From Gamarada debralockiae (taxonomy: Eukaryota; Ascomycota; Leotiomycetes; Helotiales; Hyphodiscaceae), in the NCBI GenBank assembly GCA_002803225.1, contig NXFV01001556.1:92919-156918 (forward strand): a DNA stretch of 64,000 nt, written 5' to 3'. Of the stretch, positions 21,601-33,537 are shown in pieces; position 1 is the stretch's first letter, and every line of letters starts with the position of its first letter. A program made the position numbers and the translations under genes. Below the pieces are notes generated by a model that saw nothing but the letters and a program-made list of their open reading frames with translations, was not told where the DNA came from and did no database searches.

Positions 21601-23238
21601 ATGCCATCATTTCCCAAAATACACAACACCTACTTTGTAGCCATTATTGCTACAGTAGGTGGTATGCTGTATGTTGATCCCTGACTTCCCGCAGTTTTAT
21701 TCCGCTGACACAACCGTAGGTTTGGTTTCGACATCTCGTCTATGAGTGCCATCGTAGGAACCAATCAGTACATCGAGTTCTTTGATAATCCCCATGGTAT
21801 CATCCAGGGCGCTATCGGTTCTGCTCTCGCTGCTGGCTCAGTCGTTGGAATCCCTTGGTGCTGGGCCCCTTTCTGATAGAATTGGACGACGTGACGCAAT
21901 ATTTTTCGCCTGTTTCTGGTGGCTCGCCGGCACAGCTGTGCAAGTATCCTGTAGGGACTATGGTCAGCTCATTGCGGGTCGCATTCTAAACGGTGTCTGT
22001 GTCGGTATTACGTCGTCTCAAGTCCCAGTCTATTTGGCCGAGATCGCCAAGAAGGACAAGCGCGGCAGTATTATCGTCATTCAACAACTCGCTATCGAAT
22101 GGGGTATCTTTATTATGTTCTTTGTTGGCTATGGTTGTTCTTTCATCAAAGGAACTGGGTCTTTCCGCACAGCGTGGGGTATCCAATTCGTCCCTGCGAT
22201 CTTCCTGATGATGGGACTTCCCTTCCTCCCTCGTTCCCCTCGCTGGCTAGCCAAGGTTGGTCGGGATGAGGAAGCAATCCAGACTCTGGCAAACATACAA
22301 GCTGGTGGCAACATCGATGATCCTCTGGTTATTGCAGAGTGGAAGGAAATTTGGACTGTGCTTCAAGCAGAACGCGAATCACCTAAAGGCTGGCGGAAGT
22401 TCATTTATCGTGGCATGTGGCGTCGTACCCTTGCCGGTATGTCGGTTCAAATGTGGCAGCAGAACAGTGGAGCGAACGTCATGACCTATTACGTCGTGTA
22501 CGTCTTCCAAATGGCCGGCCTGACCGGCAATATCAACCTCATCTCATCCGGCATTCAATATGCCCTTTTCATCATCTTTACCACCGTGGTCTTCTTCTTT
22601 ATCGACAAGACAGGTCGTCGCCCTCTACTTATTTATGGAGCTATTGGCATGGGCATCTGTCAGTTCGTCGTTGGCGGTATCATGGGCAGCTACGGTGTTA
22701 TTGTTCCAGGAGGCGTTGTTACTAATGGCGTTGCCAACAAGAACGTGGTTATTCAAGTCACAGGTGCCCCAGCTCACACTATCATCGCCTTCTGCTATAT
22801 TCTCATTATCATATATGCCCTAACCCTTGCGCCCGTTGCCTGGGTCTATGCGGCCGAAGTCTGGTCTCTCGAGACCGGTGCCACGGGTATGTCTCTTGCA
22901 GCCGTGGCGAACTGGCTCTTCAATTTCGCACTTGGCCTCTATATGCCCCGGCGTTTATCACAATCAAGTGGAAAATCTTCATCGTCTTCGGAATCCTCTG
23001 TTTCGCCGCTGCACTCCAGGCGTATCTCACGTATCCCGAAACGTGCAGAAAGACTATTGAAGAAATCGAACTTCTGTTTAGTAAAGGTGGGCCGAGGGCA
23101 TGGAAAACGAAGGTCGGGGAATCCAGGTTGGATGCTGAGATTGAGGCTGTGATAGCTAGGAAAGTTGAAGGAGAGGATTTACATCTTCACTGGGTTGGGG
23201 GAAGTCCGATGTGGAGAAGAGTGTTGGAAGCCACCTAG
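21601..23238 (+). pseudogene. MFS sugar transporter with two compensating frameshifts
   Basis: Exon 1 is 21601-21668 (M-P-S-F-P-K-I-H-N-T-Y-F), intron 21669-21719, exon 2 21720-23238. It shows the sugar-porter marks: G-x-x-F-G-F-D-I-S-S-M-S at the first helix, A-G-P-L-S-D-R-I-G-R-R-D, the R-x-x-x-G-x-x-x-G VPVYLAEIA block, P-R-S-P-R-W-L, Q-Q-N-S-G-A-N, and D-K-T-G-R-R-P. The PET motif (Y-P-E-T-C-R-K-T-I-E-E-I-E) lies in a third frame. One extra A near 21849 and one missing C near 22946 shift the frame; correcting both gives 529 codons. Members import hexoses or related sugars across the plasma membrane. The lesions are single bases in or next to short homopolymers, so sequencing error is a real alternative to pseudogenisation. 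Otherwise the protein looks well conserved. Confidence 0.85.
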
Positions 23239-24110
23239 ATAAGAGCGTTGAGCCGACTGCCGTCCGGTTGGAGGAGAAATCAATTTAACTTATGGCCGCC
23301 GGGGATGGGAATGCGTCTATTGCGGACTAAGTAAAGGTTACCTAGTTTCCTTCGGTAATCTTTTAGTTATGAAAGTGGGTTGTCGCCAGGAATTTAGACT
23401 GCTAGATTCTTTTCATGAGTAGCAATCATTGGCTTCGAATTCACCAACCAATGCCATGTATGGTATGTTTAGTCTACAGGTAGAAGGGTGCTTGAATAAT
23501 ATGCTTAGAATGGCAAATACACTTGACATATGCACTCTGGAGTGGAAAAGACTGATCGGTATGAACGTATTTATATGTAGTGAATCGGAAGTGGACCCTT
23601 GAAGTAGATATTTTGACGCCGGGTGCCAACTCTTCAGCTACCACGTAATGACCGCCATGATTAACTGGCAATGGACGATGCCTCTCGATCTAGGTTATCC
23701 AGTGGTAGTCTCAGTGCAAATTTTAGTGGTCACTTGTATCTCCGTGGCTCCACTACTTCCTGCCCCGACTTTCTCACTGTAACTCGTCATTTCCCGCAGT
23801 TTCTCAATTTGTGACCTGGGAAAGTCCACAAAGTAATATTCCACTGCCGAATTTTGGATTTCCGCCAATAATTACGAGCATAGCCAATAAAACGACTCTG
23901 ATTCACTTACCAATAGCTACTCCAATGGAATGGTCACGAACAGGATCTTCAGGAGTGTTCCAGAAAGTTTTCAACCGACTTCGACAGATAGTGTATAAGA
24001 ACCGAAGCCAACCCCTGCTATGGCTCAATGTGCAGGGCCGAGGAAGTTACCGTACAAACGACAGAGACAACGCCTAAAGCCTGTCATGTCAATAATACAG
24101 AGAGTTGGTT
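23239..24110. other. Intergenic region downstream of the transporter
   Basis: No supported gene; short overlapping ORFs only. Confidence 0.4.
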
Positions 24111-24385
24111 AAAACATCAAAGTGCCGCCCCAGAATGATCACCATGCGAGGTCTTAATCGGAAGGTGTATCAAAGCAATCATCGTCAGCCTGGAAGAAGC
24201 GATCAAGGTCGAAGAGGATACCGGGAATGATTTAAGAAACGGTTCAAAGCCACGCTAAAGAGTTATTTATTGACCTCAGGGATATGTAGCTTGATCCAAA
24301 TTGCCACAATTGTGGACCTGAGTTTTGTGATGGAAGCGGTTCTAGTTAAGGCCCACATGTCGAGTCTACCCCTCGAGATATAGAG

Positions 24386-24772
24386 ATGAGAGAACACTCT
24401 TTGGTTGAAGCGGGGCAAATGCTGCACGACTACCAAGCAACCCAGCTTACCATACAACTTGAGGAAGATAGTCGATTATCGCTCACTGCCAGTGGCCATA
24501 ATGACGTGCTGACGCTTGACTCCCTGGTCGCACGAGATGAGAGCACTCCTCCAACCACCTTGGCCGATAATTCCGGCTCTCAAAGAGCATCATCTTCGAT
24601 ACAGGATATATCACGCAGGTTACTCGCAGCACTTCGGGCAGAAGGCTACGGCAATAATGTGACAATTGCAGGTAACAGTATAGATGTGGGAGTTGTCCAT
24701 AAGGAACTTTCTCAATTGGACATCTCAAGTATGCAAGTTCGACAAGAGCCAGAGGGTCCTTTATGCTGTTGA
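24386..24772 (+). CDS. Hypothetical protein, possibly fragment of a larger decayed gene
   Basis: A 128-residue frame starting with ATG. It carries a Leu/Gln-rich helical stretch (M-L-H-D-Y-Q-A-T-Q-L-T-I-Q-L-E-E), a Ser/Thr linker and a second helix (I-S-R-R-L-L-A-A-L-R-A-E). Upstream (about 24150-24380) other frames read protein-like helical pieces (K-A-I-I-V-S-L-E-E-A-I-K; A-T-I-V-D-L-S-F-V-M-E-A), so this may be the 3' part of a broken gene resembling fungal NLR N-terminal helical regions. No domain is firmly recognised. Confidence 0.3.
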   Translation: MREHSLVEAGQMLHDYQATQLTIQLEEDSRLSLTASGHNDVLTLDSLVARDESTPPTTLADNSGSQRASSSIQDISRRLLAALRAEGYGNNVTIAGNSIDVGVVHKELSQLDISSMQVRQEPEGPLCC

Positions 24773-24965
24773 AATGTCTAGCTCCCCGAGCTAGGGGTCT
24801 GGAGCATATAATGAAGGCTCCTCCCACCTGTAAATAAGAAGCATGACATTGTACTTCAACCAATAAGAGACTGCAATTTAAGATATGCTAGGGGTTGAGT
24901 TTGACATTGAGAAATTGACTGGCAGCTTCTGGAAGAGGTACAATCTCCAGCCAAAATTACGCTTC

Positions 24966-26040
24966 TCATGACTCAGGAGCCGTCGAAGTACAGTTCGAGA
25001 TAGGACCAAAGTACCGTAGGTGAGCAGGTACACCTTCGATGATATCTGCAATCCACGTAAGACCCGATCTCTGGCCTTCGTTACCTGAAGTCTCGTACAA
25101 ACTCCCAGTGACAATTTTGATATCCGTATCCGTCACCGTACCATCGTCAATCTCAATCCAGAACTCCGGATAATAGTGATCCCAATCACCCACCGAGTGC
25201 TCTGGAAGTTGCGGGACGACATCGTTGTAGTGCGTTACTCGATAGTTAGTCCCGTTACCAGGCGCTTGGTTTTGAATGTAATTGGAAATGTCTACCGTGC
25301 CGAGGTGAGGTTGTCCGTAGGTGTAAATATCGACCACGTTGCCTTCATTCCTCATGTACGTTCCTAGCAAAGCGGCTACGGCGGCTCCAAGGCTGTGACC
25401 GGTAGTTATGATTTGATATGTGGGATTCGCAGCTTTTGCGGTGGCTACCGCGCTGGAGACGATGTCTTGCACATCCTGCATGGCTCCATAAAATCCACTA
25501 TGAATCTCGCAGCCATCGTTTGTGTTCGCCGTACCGCAGAGCGTGGTCTGTTCTCGGATGATATCGATATCAGTAAGAATGTCGGTGGGATTCGACGAGA
25601 TAGCGGTGCCTTGAATTGCAACTACAATGAGCGCGTTGGTGTCGTCAACAGCCACATAGCCAGCGGTCCTTGAATTTCCGATCCTGAACGAGGCATATCT
25701 TGTCAGTATAAGACCCCGAGGCGAGCGAATTTGGACATACTCATTGAAAGACTCCAAGATTGTGACGTTGGCGGCTTCGACGAGTGGGCAATTGCCATTC
25801 TCGTCGGAGCAGTTGATAGTTGTCCCGGTGTCATGAACGTTACTGTAACAATATGCCGCTCCAGCATATTGTGCAAAGAGCTCGAAGTAATCTAATTGGG
25901 TTTCTGAGACACCTGCATACTGTTAGGTTGAGATTTCGTCAAAGTAAAGCCCACCAACCTATCGAGTCACGCTGAATAACGGGAGCACCGTGTGCTGATG
26001 CCAAGCAGAAGCCCAAGACATAGCAAAATGAAGACCGCAT
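24966..26040 (-). CDS. Secreted class 3 lipase / feruloyl esterase-like
   Basis: Exon 1 is 26040-25959, intron 25958-25913 (donor GTTGGT), exon 2 25912-24966; total 342 aa. A signal peptide (SSFCYVLGFCLASAHGAP) precedes the mature protein, which starts near V-S-E-T-Q-L-D-Y-F-E-L-F-A-Q-Y-A-G-A-A-Y-C. The nucleophile elbow T-G-H-S-L-G is present, with catalytic Asp probably in H-Y-N-D-V-V-P and His in P-A-H-L-R-Y-F, the set seen in Thermomyces lanuginosus lipase and FaeA. Cys residues in Y-C-Y, T-I-N-C-S, N-C-P-L and C-G/C-E-I suggest disulfides. It likely hydrolyses triacylglycerols or feruloyl esters outside the cell; which one cannot be said from sequence. The gene is intact and divergent from the Zn2Cys6 regulator. 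Confidence 0.93.
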
Positions 26041-27263
26041 TTCCTTGATGGAAGTACCTTAGAACAACGAAATTGAATGTCTGGAAGGAGGAACTAGAAA
26101 GAAACGGATGAGGAATGTGACAGAGGGAGAGAGCTGAAGAGCTCTCCCACACTTTATGTACAAAGCCATGCTTCGAAAATTTGATGTACGTTCTCCCGCC
26201 GTTCACCGAAATTGCCTCATTCAATTCTCATTCAGTCCTGCGTGACTGTATCTGCTGATAGCTGACCGCATGCAGCCCACGTTCCCCAGTAGTAAGTTAC
26301 TATCCTTACGGAAGTGAGGCCGACAAGGGCTGAGCAAACGAGGACGGTGGGGTTGGTGAAATGTCGGGAGTGACACCATTCAGGTCATTTCGGACATTCT
26401 GGAAGCCCCCGCAATGGGATTCGATAGCTTTTACTTTACAAGAGACCACTTTGAACGTCTGAAAAAGCGAGACTGAGAGAGCTTTGTGGCAGTGAGATGC
26501 TGTGGTACGTCGGCTGCTAGCATCACACGAAACTTGTATTTTCCGAACCGCATTGGAGCGAGAAGATAGACCCGAAGACTACAAATGCATTGTCTTCTGC
26601 AAATACCTTTTGAATGCGGGTATTTTGGATCTAGAAAATTTCCAGATTCTTGGCTTGAAGCGGGGTAGCTAGATTTTGGTAACCCATCTGACCCAGCAAT
26701 ATGAACCATCGCGCGTTGAACCCCCCACTTAGGGAAATCCGATATACTGATCGGGAAGTAGCGCCGGACGTCACACTTTATCCAAATTCCGACGATTAGA
26801 TCTGCTGAGTGCCGGCATACTCGGGGCGGGGCAAGTAAGGAAGAAAATTTTGTCGCGAAAGCCTGGAGATGTGTCAAGATATTCCATCCAAACTCGGGCC
26901 GATTTTGTCCCGGAAAATTGCCTGCTCGTACGAGCCACTTAATTGCTGCAACGCCGAAGAAGCAGCAAACCCCAGGAGGCTGTAATATAATTTTGAGAGG
27001 CACAGCGGTCTTATTACAAACTACCAAGAGATTTCTTTGCCCCTGAGCTGAACTCAGGGGTATCACGTGCAGTCGCTTAAGAGGCTTAGTCAGCTTGTGA
27101 GATTTAGCAGGACCCTTACGTACTGGTACAGAGCAGGAAATCATCTGAGCTAACGTCAGACAAATACAATTACTAAATAACTAATTGCTCCAGATTGCTT
27201 GTATCCCATGTCCAAACGGAGTTTTTGCGGATATTGATCAGAAGGAAGTCCTCTTTCAACACA
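26041..27263. other. Divergent promoter region between lipase and Zn2Cys6 regulator
   Basis: 1.2 kb between two divergent starts. A 237-residue minus-strand ORF (27144-26431) shows no motif and is probably chance. No repeat seen. Confidence 0.45.
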
Positions 27264-28636
27264 ATGCCTGAGCTATTCGTCAATCTTGGTGCCGTTACCA
27301 CCGACGGGGAAAGGCCCAGGTCGTACAGGAGGCCGTATAGAAAGTCAGTATCAGGCTGCAAGTCTTGCAAAGCACGCAAAATCAAAGTAAGGACTCTTTT
27401 GTTAGCCATCCGTTCTGTAAGATCCGAGAAGATCAAATATTTGGTGAAAATTTCGTGACATGGTGTGGAGTGCGGGGATATGCTGACGACGTTCATCAGT
27501 GCGACGAGCAACGTCCAGTTTGCGCAAACTGCAAAAGAAGGTACATCAATGTCACTTGCTGTGAATACAATTCGAAACCCTCAAAGAGGCTCTCACTCGG
27601 CTTAAAGTCTTCCAGCTCTTCACCTCCTGCCACGGTGATATTGGAACGGCAGGTCTCATTCAGGCCATTTGGGGCCAGTGATTCGAACCGAGTATTGGAG
27701 CTTCGTCTCCTTCATCATTACACCAAAACGACCTGTGCAGGACAATCATTAAGAGCAATGGTGCCCCTTCTGGCCCATCCCATGTGGGAGATTGACATAC
27801 CACAAATGGCCTTCTCTTCTACGATCGTTCTTGATGCACTACTAGGCATCTCGGCCCTCCATCTACTAGCCTTGCAGCCCAAAGATCACTCCCTGGCTGT
27901 TGCATCAAGATCATATTTCAACAAAGCGGTCACGCAGCAAAAGGATGCACTATCATCACTCAACGCCGAGAACGCGGAGACTCTACTCGTCACAGCCGTC
28001 CTAATAGCTCATCATACTTGGTTGACCACACACATTACCGACGAACCGGAGGAGCATTATAAAATCAACCTGCAGACGTATCAAATGTGCCTGGGCATCA
28101 ACGCTTTGATACGAAGAGCCACACCCTGGTTGGAAAAGTATTCCTTGTCCCCGAAAAGTAGCCGAAGCCGCTCCGACAAAAGGCTTGGAGGGAGCGGCTT
28201 CATGGAACGTGCTTTAGAAGATTTGACCTCGCTCTCGGCGCATTTCTACAGGAAAGGAGTGCCATCAGAAGATTCAGCCGCGTACGAAAAGGCAATAGAT
28301 GAACTTGTCGCAATCTATCACCTTCTCATAGACGAACGACCGGATATGTCTTGGATAGAGCAAGAGGTAGTGACGATTCTGCATCGGCTCCCTCCGCGCT
28401 TTCTAAAACTTTTGGAGAGAGAAGACCCGATTGCCATGGCATTACTGGCGCGTGATTTATCTTTGCTTTCCTTCTTTGAAGACTCAAAGGCTTGGTGGAT
28501 TCATGGAGCTGGAGAACAAAAAGTTCCAAACAAAGCTGTGCTCGGTATCCGCGGATTGATGCCCACTGAGTGGTTGTGGACTATGGAGTGGCCCTTGAAC
28601 ATCATCGCGGGGAGGATTAAGCTAGATGTCAATTAA
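27264..28636 (+). CDS. Zn2Cys6 transcription factor
   Basis: Exon 1 is 27264-27386, intron 27387-27499 (GTAAGG...CATCAG), exon 2 27500-28636; 419 aa. The binuclear zinc cluster is built across the intron: C-K-S-C-K-A-R-K-I-K | C-D-E-Q-R-P-V-C-A-N-C-K, with the last Cys in the V-T-C-C-E-Y segment. A Ser-rich linker follows, then a helical C-terminal region with L-L-H-H-Y-T-K-T-T, L-L-G-I-S-A-L-H-L-L-A and a Y-x-x-A-V-x-x-Q-K-x-A-L-S-S-L motif, typical of the Upc2/sterol-uptake-like fungal TF family. It acts in the nucleus; targets are unknown. Its 3' end faces the FAD oxidase 249 bp away, so a pathway-specific role for the neighbours is possible but only inferred. Confidence 0.9.
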
Positions 28637-28885
28637 CTCCTCAAGCATCGAGACGCACCTGAGAGCGACTGCTGAACTCTCACCAGCCCGCTATGGCCCT
28701 CAGTCTTCTCTATCTCCAGAACTCAAATGCTGTAACTCAGAAACCTAGTACAGTTGTGGGGTTTCGTGAAACCTTCTACATTATCACATTTGGTTGGCAT
28801 CCTTAAGCGATGAAGGTCATATTCTGGGAAGCACTCAACTCATTTGGGAGCGGATTTGGTGGTTGTATTCACGCCATGGATTCAA

Positions 28886-30328
28886 CTACTTGAGACTATT
28901 TACCTCCGGTGACGCCAACCCAAAGGTACCTTCCGGATCGTGCTTCCGCTTCATCTCCAGAAGCGGTTCATAGTTGGTGCCAAAAATATTTTCGAAAGAG
29001 TTAGACCCAGGCCGCGTCAGAGAGATGTAAGTACTAGGAAGAATGTTCCTGGGATCCATTTTCCTCAGCTCGCCGATGAAAGTGTCCGCCCAATCTTCCG
29101 TCTTCTTCAGATCCGTCTGTTCGGCTACCGTTTTGATAATCTCCAACATCATATGCGGCTCTCTTGATCCAAAGACTGAGTCTGCATGATGAGCGGCAGA
29201 AAGCCCGCGAAGTTCGTGCATGGAGAATGCAGTCCCACTAGCCGAAGGCATTTTCTCAATGTTCCGTGCCATGACTGCAATGGCCTCGGGTGTCAATTCG
29301 CGGATAGAAATCGTTTCGATAGATCCGTAAGCATTGGGAGGCACAGCAGTCTTCAGGATTTCCAGGAAGCCGGCGACGGTGTTCGGTGCGACGGTATTCA
29401 TCACTACGCTTCCCAAAGCGGCGATCTTAGCCAGATAGGCTTGGCCAGTCTCATGATCATCAGATCCCCAGAAGAAGGCGCTAGTAAAGACTTTCCCATG
29501 AGGCGAATTCACGACCAGCTGCTGTACATACAATTCGGGCGGAAGTCCTTTGGCTGAAAGTGTTCGGTAACCAGTACTTAAGTTCTGGGCTGTCGCGGCG
29601 ATATCGGTGGAATCATAGATTATCATACCAGCGAGAATCTGTCTGACTGTAAGTTTCTCCTGTATCATTGCTCAACTTGGAATTAATTAACTTACATTCT
29701 TCAGTGGGTAGAGGTTGATGGTCAACTCGACAATTGGCCCAAAAGCACCGCCTGCTCCCCGAATTCCTCTCAGCATGTCTTTGTCGGCCTCGACCACCTC
29801 GCCCTTCCAATTGACAACTTTCGCTCCAATGACATTGTCACAACCTAAGCCGTACTGAGCAGAAAATGGCCCATACCCGCCATAAGTCGACCATCCAACG
29901 AAACCAACGAAGGGAATGGTACCAATTGCAGTTGCAAGTCCCTCTTTGGTCAAATGCTCGGCAAGGTCACCCAAAAGGATACCTCCTCCAACACTCGCCG
30001 ATGTCTTCGAGTCGTTTATGTTGACATATGCAATGTCGCGCATGTCGATAATCAAAGCGTCTTGAATCATGGATTTTCCAAAGAGGCTGTTTCCTCCTGA
30101 TCGTACGACGGGCTTGATTCCATTTGCTCTGGCGAATTTTATGATAGCGGCAACATCTTCGGCATTCTGAGGGCGGACAATTGCGAGGGGAACTGCGGGG
30201 TTATCGAGGATATAAGTAGCTCTGAGGGTCGAATAGTTTGGAGAATTTGGTGTCGCATATTGAATTGTTGGATGTCCTTGCAGGAAAGACGCGAGACCAG
30301 TCAGCCTTGGATCAGATGAAGAGTCCAT
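28886..30328 (-). CDS. FAD-linked oxidoreductase of the berberine-bridge type, lacking both covalent-flavin residues
   Basis: Exon 1 is 30328-29696, intron 29695-29639, exon 2 29638-28886; 461 aa. TTG at 30370 is not a start; ATG at 30328 begins M-D-S-S-S-D-P. An N-terminal FAD-binding PCMH domain (V-R-P-Q-N-A-E-D-V-A-A-I-I) is followed by a substrate-binding region and a C-terminal BBE-like end (R-K-H-D-P-E-G-T-F). The usual R-S-G-G-H is R-S-G-G-N here, and the G-x-C-x-x-V-G position reads G-T-I-P-F-V-G. Thus the histidyl and the cysteinyl attachment sites are both absent, and FAD would have to bind non-covalently. No signal peptide, so probably cytosolic. Relatives oxidise secondary metabolites or sugars; substrate unknown. 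Confidence 0.9.
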
Positions 30329-30950
30329 AGTTGTATAGATGTAGCTAGGAGGCTTATGATTTGATTTCAATATTGATAGAAGTTTGAGTGACAGATGGCT
30401 GGAGAGGAGGATTCTTCAAGGCTCTTTATATGAAAAGCGCTCTGAAGAAGCCAAGCCCTGAAACTCACGTAATCTTAGCCTTAACGGACATATCTAGCAT
30501 TGTTCGTACAAACTGACCAATTCGACGCTTTCCTTCGCGTTCGCGTTGCAGGCTCGGATCACCACTGTCAGCACTACTGCGCTGTCGAACGAGTAACGAG
30601 CAAGCAAAGCGGACCCTTGGTGTGTAACCTTAACCATACTCCATCAGAAATGATCAAAGATTCAAAAGGTGAAGAAAATAGATGAAGAGACTTCACAAGT
30701 TGGAGAACTCACTTTCAAATAAGCAGTACTTTCTCGTTCGGCTCACCTCAAATAACGTGACCACTCACATGCATTCGCTCACAGAAGGTCACTGACAGAC
30801 TCAGCTTTCCTCGCTTTCTCAGCTTCGTCTCCTCTGCCTCAAATCAATAACAAGTTTTCGCACTCATCCTCTCAATTGCGCGACATGTTCGAGATATATT
30901 TCTTCAAGAAGCTTTAAAGCACGAGTGCTGACTGCTCTGCTCGAGTCATC
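30329..30950. other. Promoter region of the FAD oxidase
   Basis: No coding support and no repeat. The sequence is pyrimidine-rich toward 30950. Confidence 0.4.
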
Positions 30951-32300
30951 ATGTCACTCCTCAAATCATCGAATGAACTTCTATTCTCATCGAAGTATGC
31001 CGATTCGTCGATTCTACAGCCGACCTGTCAGCCTTCTTCTAACTTGAGTTCCTTCTCTGGTGCTGACTACTTTGTATTTCTTAAAGATGAAACTTTCTCT
31101 GGCTCTCATACGAAAGATCGTGGCCAAGCCTCACCTTGCGAAACGTCAAAACTTTCATCAACTCCGCGGAAAGAATGAAGTGGTCCCTCGGCCGGCTGTC
31201 AAGAAGGGCCTATCAGATGAGGAACTTGCAAGATATCCTGCAATATTAAAGAATTGGGCGTCGAAAGCGTGGCGATGGCCTGGACGCGTCAGAATGGTGG
31301 CCCCAATTTGCAAACGGCTTCTGGGAATACTGCCTTTGCCATGCTGCTTCGTCTCGTGCCAAATCTCGCATCGATTAGTCTCTTCGTGGACGAAAATCAC
31401 TGGAACCGCATGGAAGATCCTAGGCTTCATCAGATCGACAGAGTTGTGCAAGAGCTTGCAGACTTCAGGACACATCCGGAAATTCTTCCTCTGCTCTACA
31501 AAATCTTCGCACGGTCAATCTGCAGGATCGGTTCTGACTGGCTTTTGCGGACTTCTTCCCATACCTCAAATTGAAATCTGTTATAACCTTCATCGCCCAT
31601 GGAATAACGACGATACGATTCCGGAGAACCTGGTCCCTGGAGTGGGTTACTTCACGGACTTCACCGGCCAACACATCAAAGATTACTTGACGATATCAAT
31701 CCAGGGTTGGAATTCACCGCAACTTCCTTGTCACTTACTCGTTCCGTAACCCAACCTCGCACCTTGAGACAATTCCTCAAGTACTTTCACTCCCTTACAC
31801 GCTTCGAATATGAAAACGGCAGTACAGAGCCCAACGCTGTGTTGATGGAGCCTCCCCCGCTCTTGGAAGGTCTGACTTGGAGCAAGCTCTCTAGACGAAT
31901 TGATGCTAATAGATGGCGTGCAAAACTACCTCCCAAGTAGCTGGACAGATTCTGATGCCTTTCAAGCAATCGGATCATTGCACAATTTCGAGAAACTCAA
32001 GACCCTCAAACTCAGTGAGTACACTCACTGGTCGGCAAGGGGACAAGGAACGAGACAGACTGTGTTGGTACTGACTACTCTCCATCTAAATTTGGTATGG
32101 AAGGCGCACTTGCAACAAAGATTCAGCGCTTCCTGAAGAATTTACCGCCTTCTCTAGGCCACCTTACTCTCTTGGATTGCTCTGCTGCTCAAATATATCC
32201 ATATATGAGCGCATTGGTTGGACAGAGGCAGCTGTACACGCCGAAGCTTACCAAGTTAGTACTCCATTTCTCCCACGAACTGCATCGACTTGGTCCATAG
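30951..32300 (+). pseudogene. Decayed leucine-rich/F-box-like gene
   Basis: Protein-like pieces in all three plus-strand frames follow one another: L-A-L-I-R-K-I-V-A-K-P-H-L-A-K-R; then L-R-L-V-P-N-L-A-S-I-S-L-F-V-D-E-N; S-V-T-Q-P-R-T-L-R-Q-F-L-K-Y-F-H-S-L; L-P-P-S-L-G-H-L-T-L-L-D-C; and P-K-L-T-K-L-V-L-H-F. The spacing of L-x-x-L-x-L motifs resembles the LRR part of fungal F-box-like proteins. At least four frame changes, with no plausible introns at each, point to a pseudogene. Borders are approximate. Confidence 0.5.
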
Positions 32301-32661
32301 CATATCTCCTTTGAGAAGAGCTTTGTGGCTACTGTGGGGTTTATGACTTTCATGAAGTTGTCGAGGCTTATCTGTTATCTAGTCTCCCGCCAAATGAACA
32401 AAGGACCTCGAAGGAGAAGATTCAGATCAGCTTTACCATTGGATGATAATGGCACTGTCTGAGAAATCCGCCTTGACGGTACGAGTGCACAGCACACAGA
32501 TTTGATTGATCCGGCATTTGCAATTTGAGCAAGGACATCTGACGCAAGCGTCTTGTACAGTACACACAGTTACCTCCAAAACAGCAGTGTGGACTGTATG
32601 GCAGTTGTTCTTGGACGAGAAGGGAAGCAGAATAAAGAAAGTAAGAAATTACTTGATCTCT

Positions 32662-33537
32662 CTACTTTTTTGGGATAATGCCGTATCTATCATAGGGAAA
32701 ATCTACCAGACTCACCAACTGTTCCCCATGTCCATCTCCAACCTCGCCCAACTCCTGACCAACACCACCCTCTCCCAGTCCCGCAAGCACCTCCGCCTCT
32801 CTCCCCTGATACTCAACAGCAAGCCCCGGATGGGGGACCCAGACAACCCTCATGCCAGCTCTTCGTCCGGCCACAACACCCGGTATACCGTCCTCGAAAA
32901 CCAAGCACTCTTCCGGCTTGATCTCATCCTCTCCCTCTTCCAAACTATCATTTATCGTCTTCAACGCAAGCAAATAAATATCCGGACACGGCTTCCCCCT
33001 GCCCTTAGGAATCCTCTCATCATCCCCCAAAATCCTCCTCTCCTCCACAAAGACCCCAAACAACTCTTCCAAATGCCCCGTCTTAATCTCAAAATGGTGT
33101 TTATGACTCGATGTCGCCAGCGCTACATGTATCTTCTTTCCTGTTTCCCCACTCTTCGCGGCTGTCAAATCGCCCAGCAGCTTTTCAACGCCCGGTAAGG
33201 CTTTCGAGTGACGAAATTCCTGCTCTTGAAGAATGTGTAGTCGTTTTGTGTATTCTTCGGCGGAGACGACGTTGGTGAGGTTCGCCCAGGCGAGGAGTAG
33301 ATCGATGGCTTCGTGCGCGGGACGTCCTTGTAGTTGCGATTTGATGGACCAGGCCATGGGCCCGGCGGAGTAACGTGCGAGGAGTGTGTTATGGCAAGTG
33401 GTGTATATGTCTTCCGTGTTTATGAGGAGGCCGTCCATGTCGAAGAGACAGGCGCGGACGGGTGGGAAGCTGGTATATGTTAGGTACTTGCTGTGGGGCA
33501 CATATTGGGAAGCTTACTCTGTTCTTGGAGTTGCCAT
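32662..33537 (-). CDS. HAD-superfamily phosphatase (HDHD1 / pseudouridine-5'-phosphatase-like)
   Basis: Exon 1 is 33537-33518 (M-A-T-P-R-T), intron 33517-33470, exon 2 33469-32662; 275 aa. The splice restores M-A-T-P-R-T-D-F-P-P-V-R-A-C, which I prefer over an unspliced start at 33501. Motif I F-D-M-D-G-L-L-I-N-T-E holds the nucleophile Asp and the acid Asp two residues on. Motif II is A-L-A-T-S-S, motif III the Lys in G-R-G-K-P-C-P-D-I-Y, motif IV V-F-E-D-G-I-P-G-V-V-A-G. The cap is of the alpha-helical C1 type. Family members dephosphorylate small phosphometabolites, including pseudouridine 5'-phosphate; this substrate is inferred from similarity only. Intact gene. Confidence 0.92.

Noticed and set aside
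26431..27144. Minus-strand ORF of 237 residues
   Set aside because: No domain, no signal peptide, unusual composition, and it lies in the divergent promoter region; likely chance.
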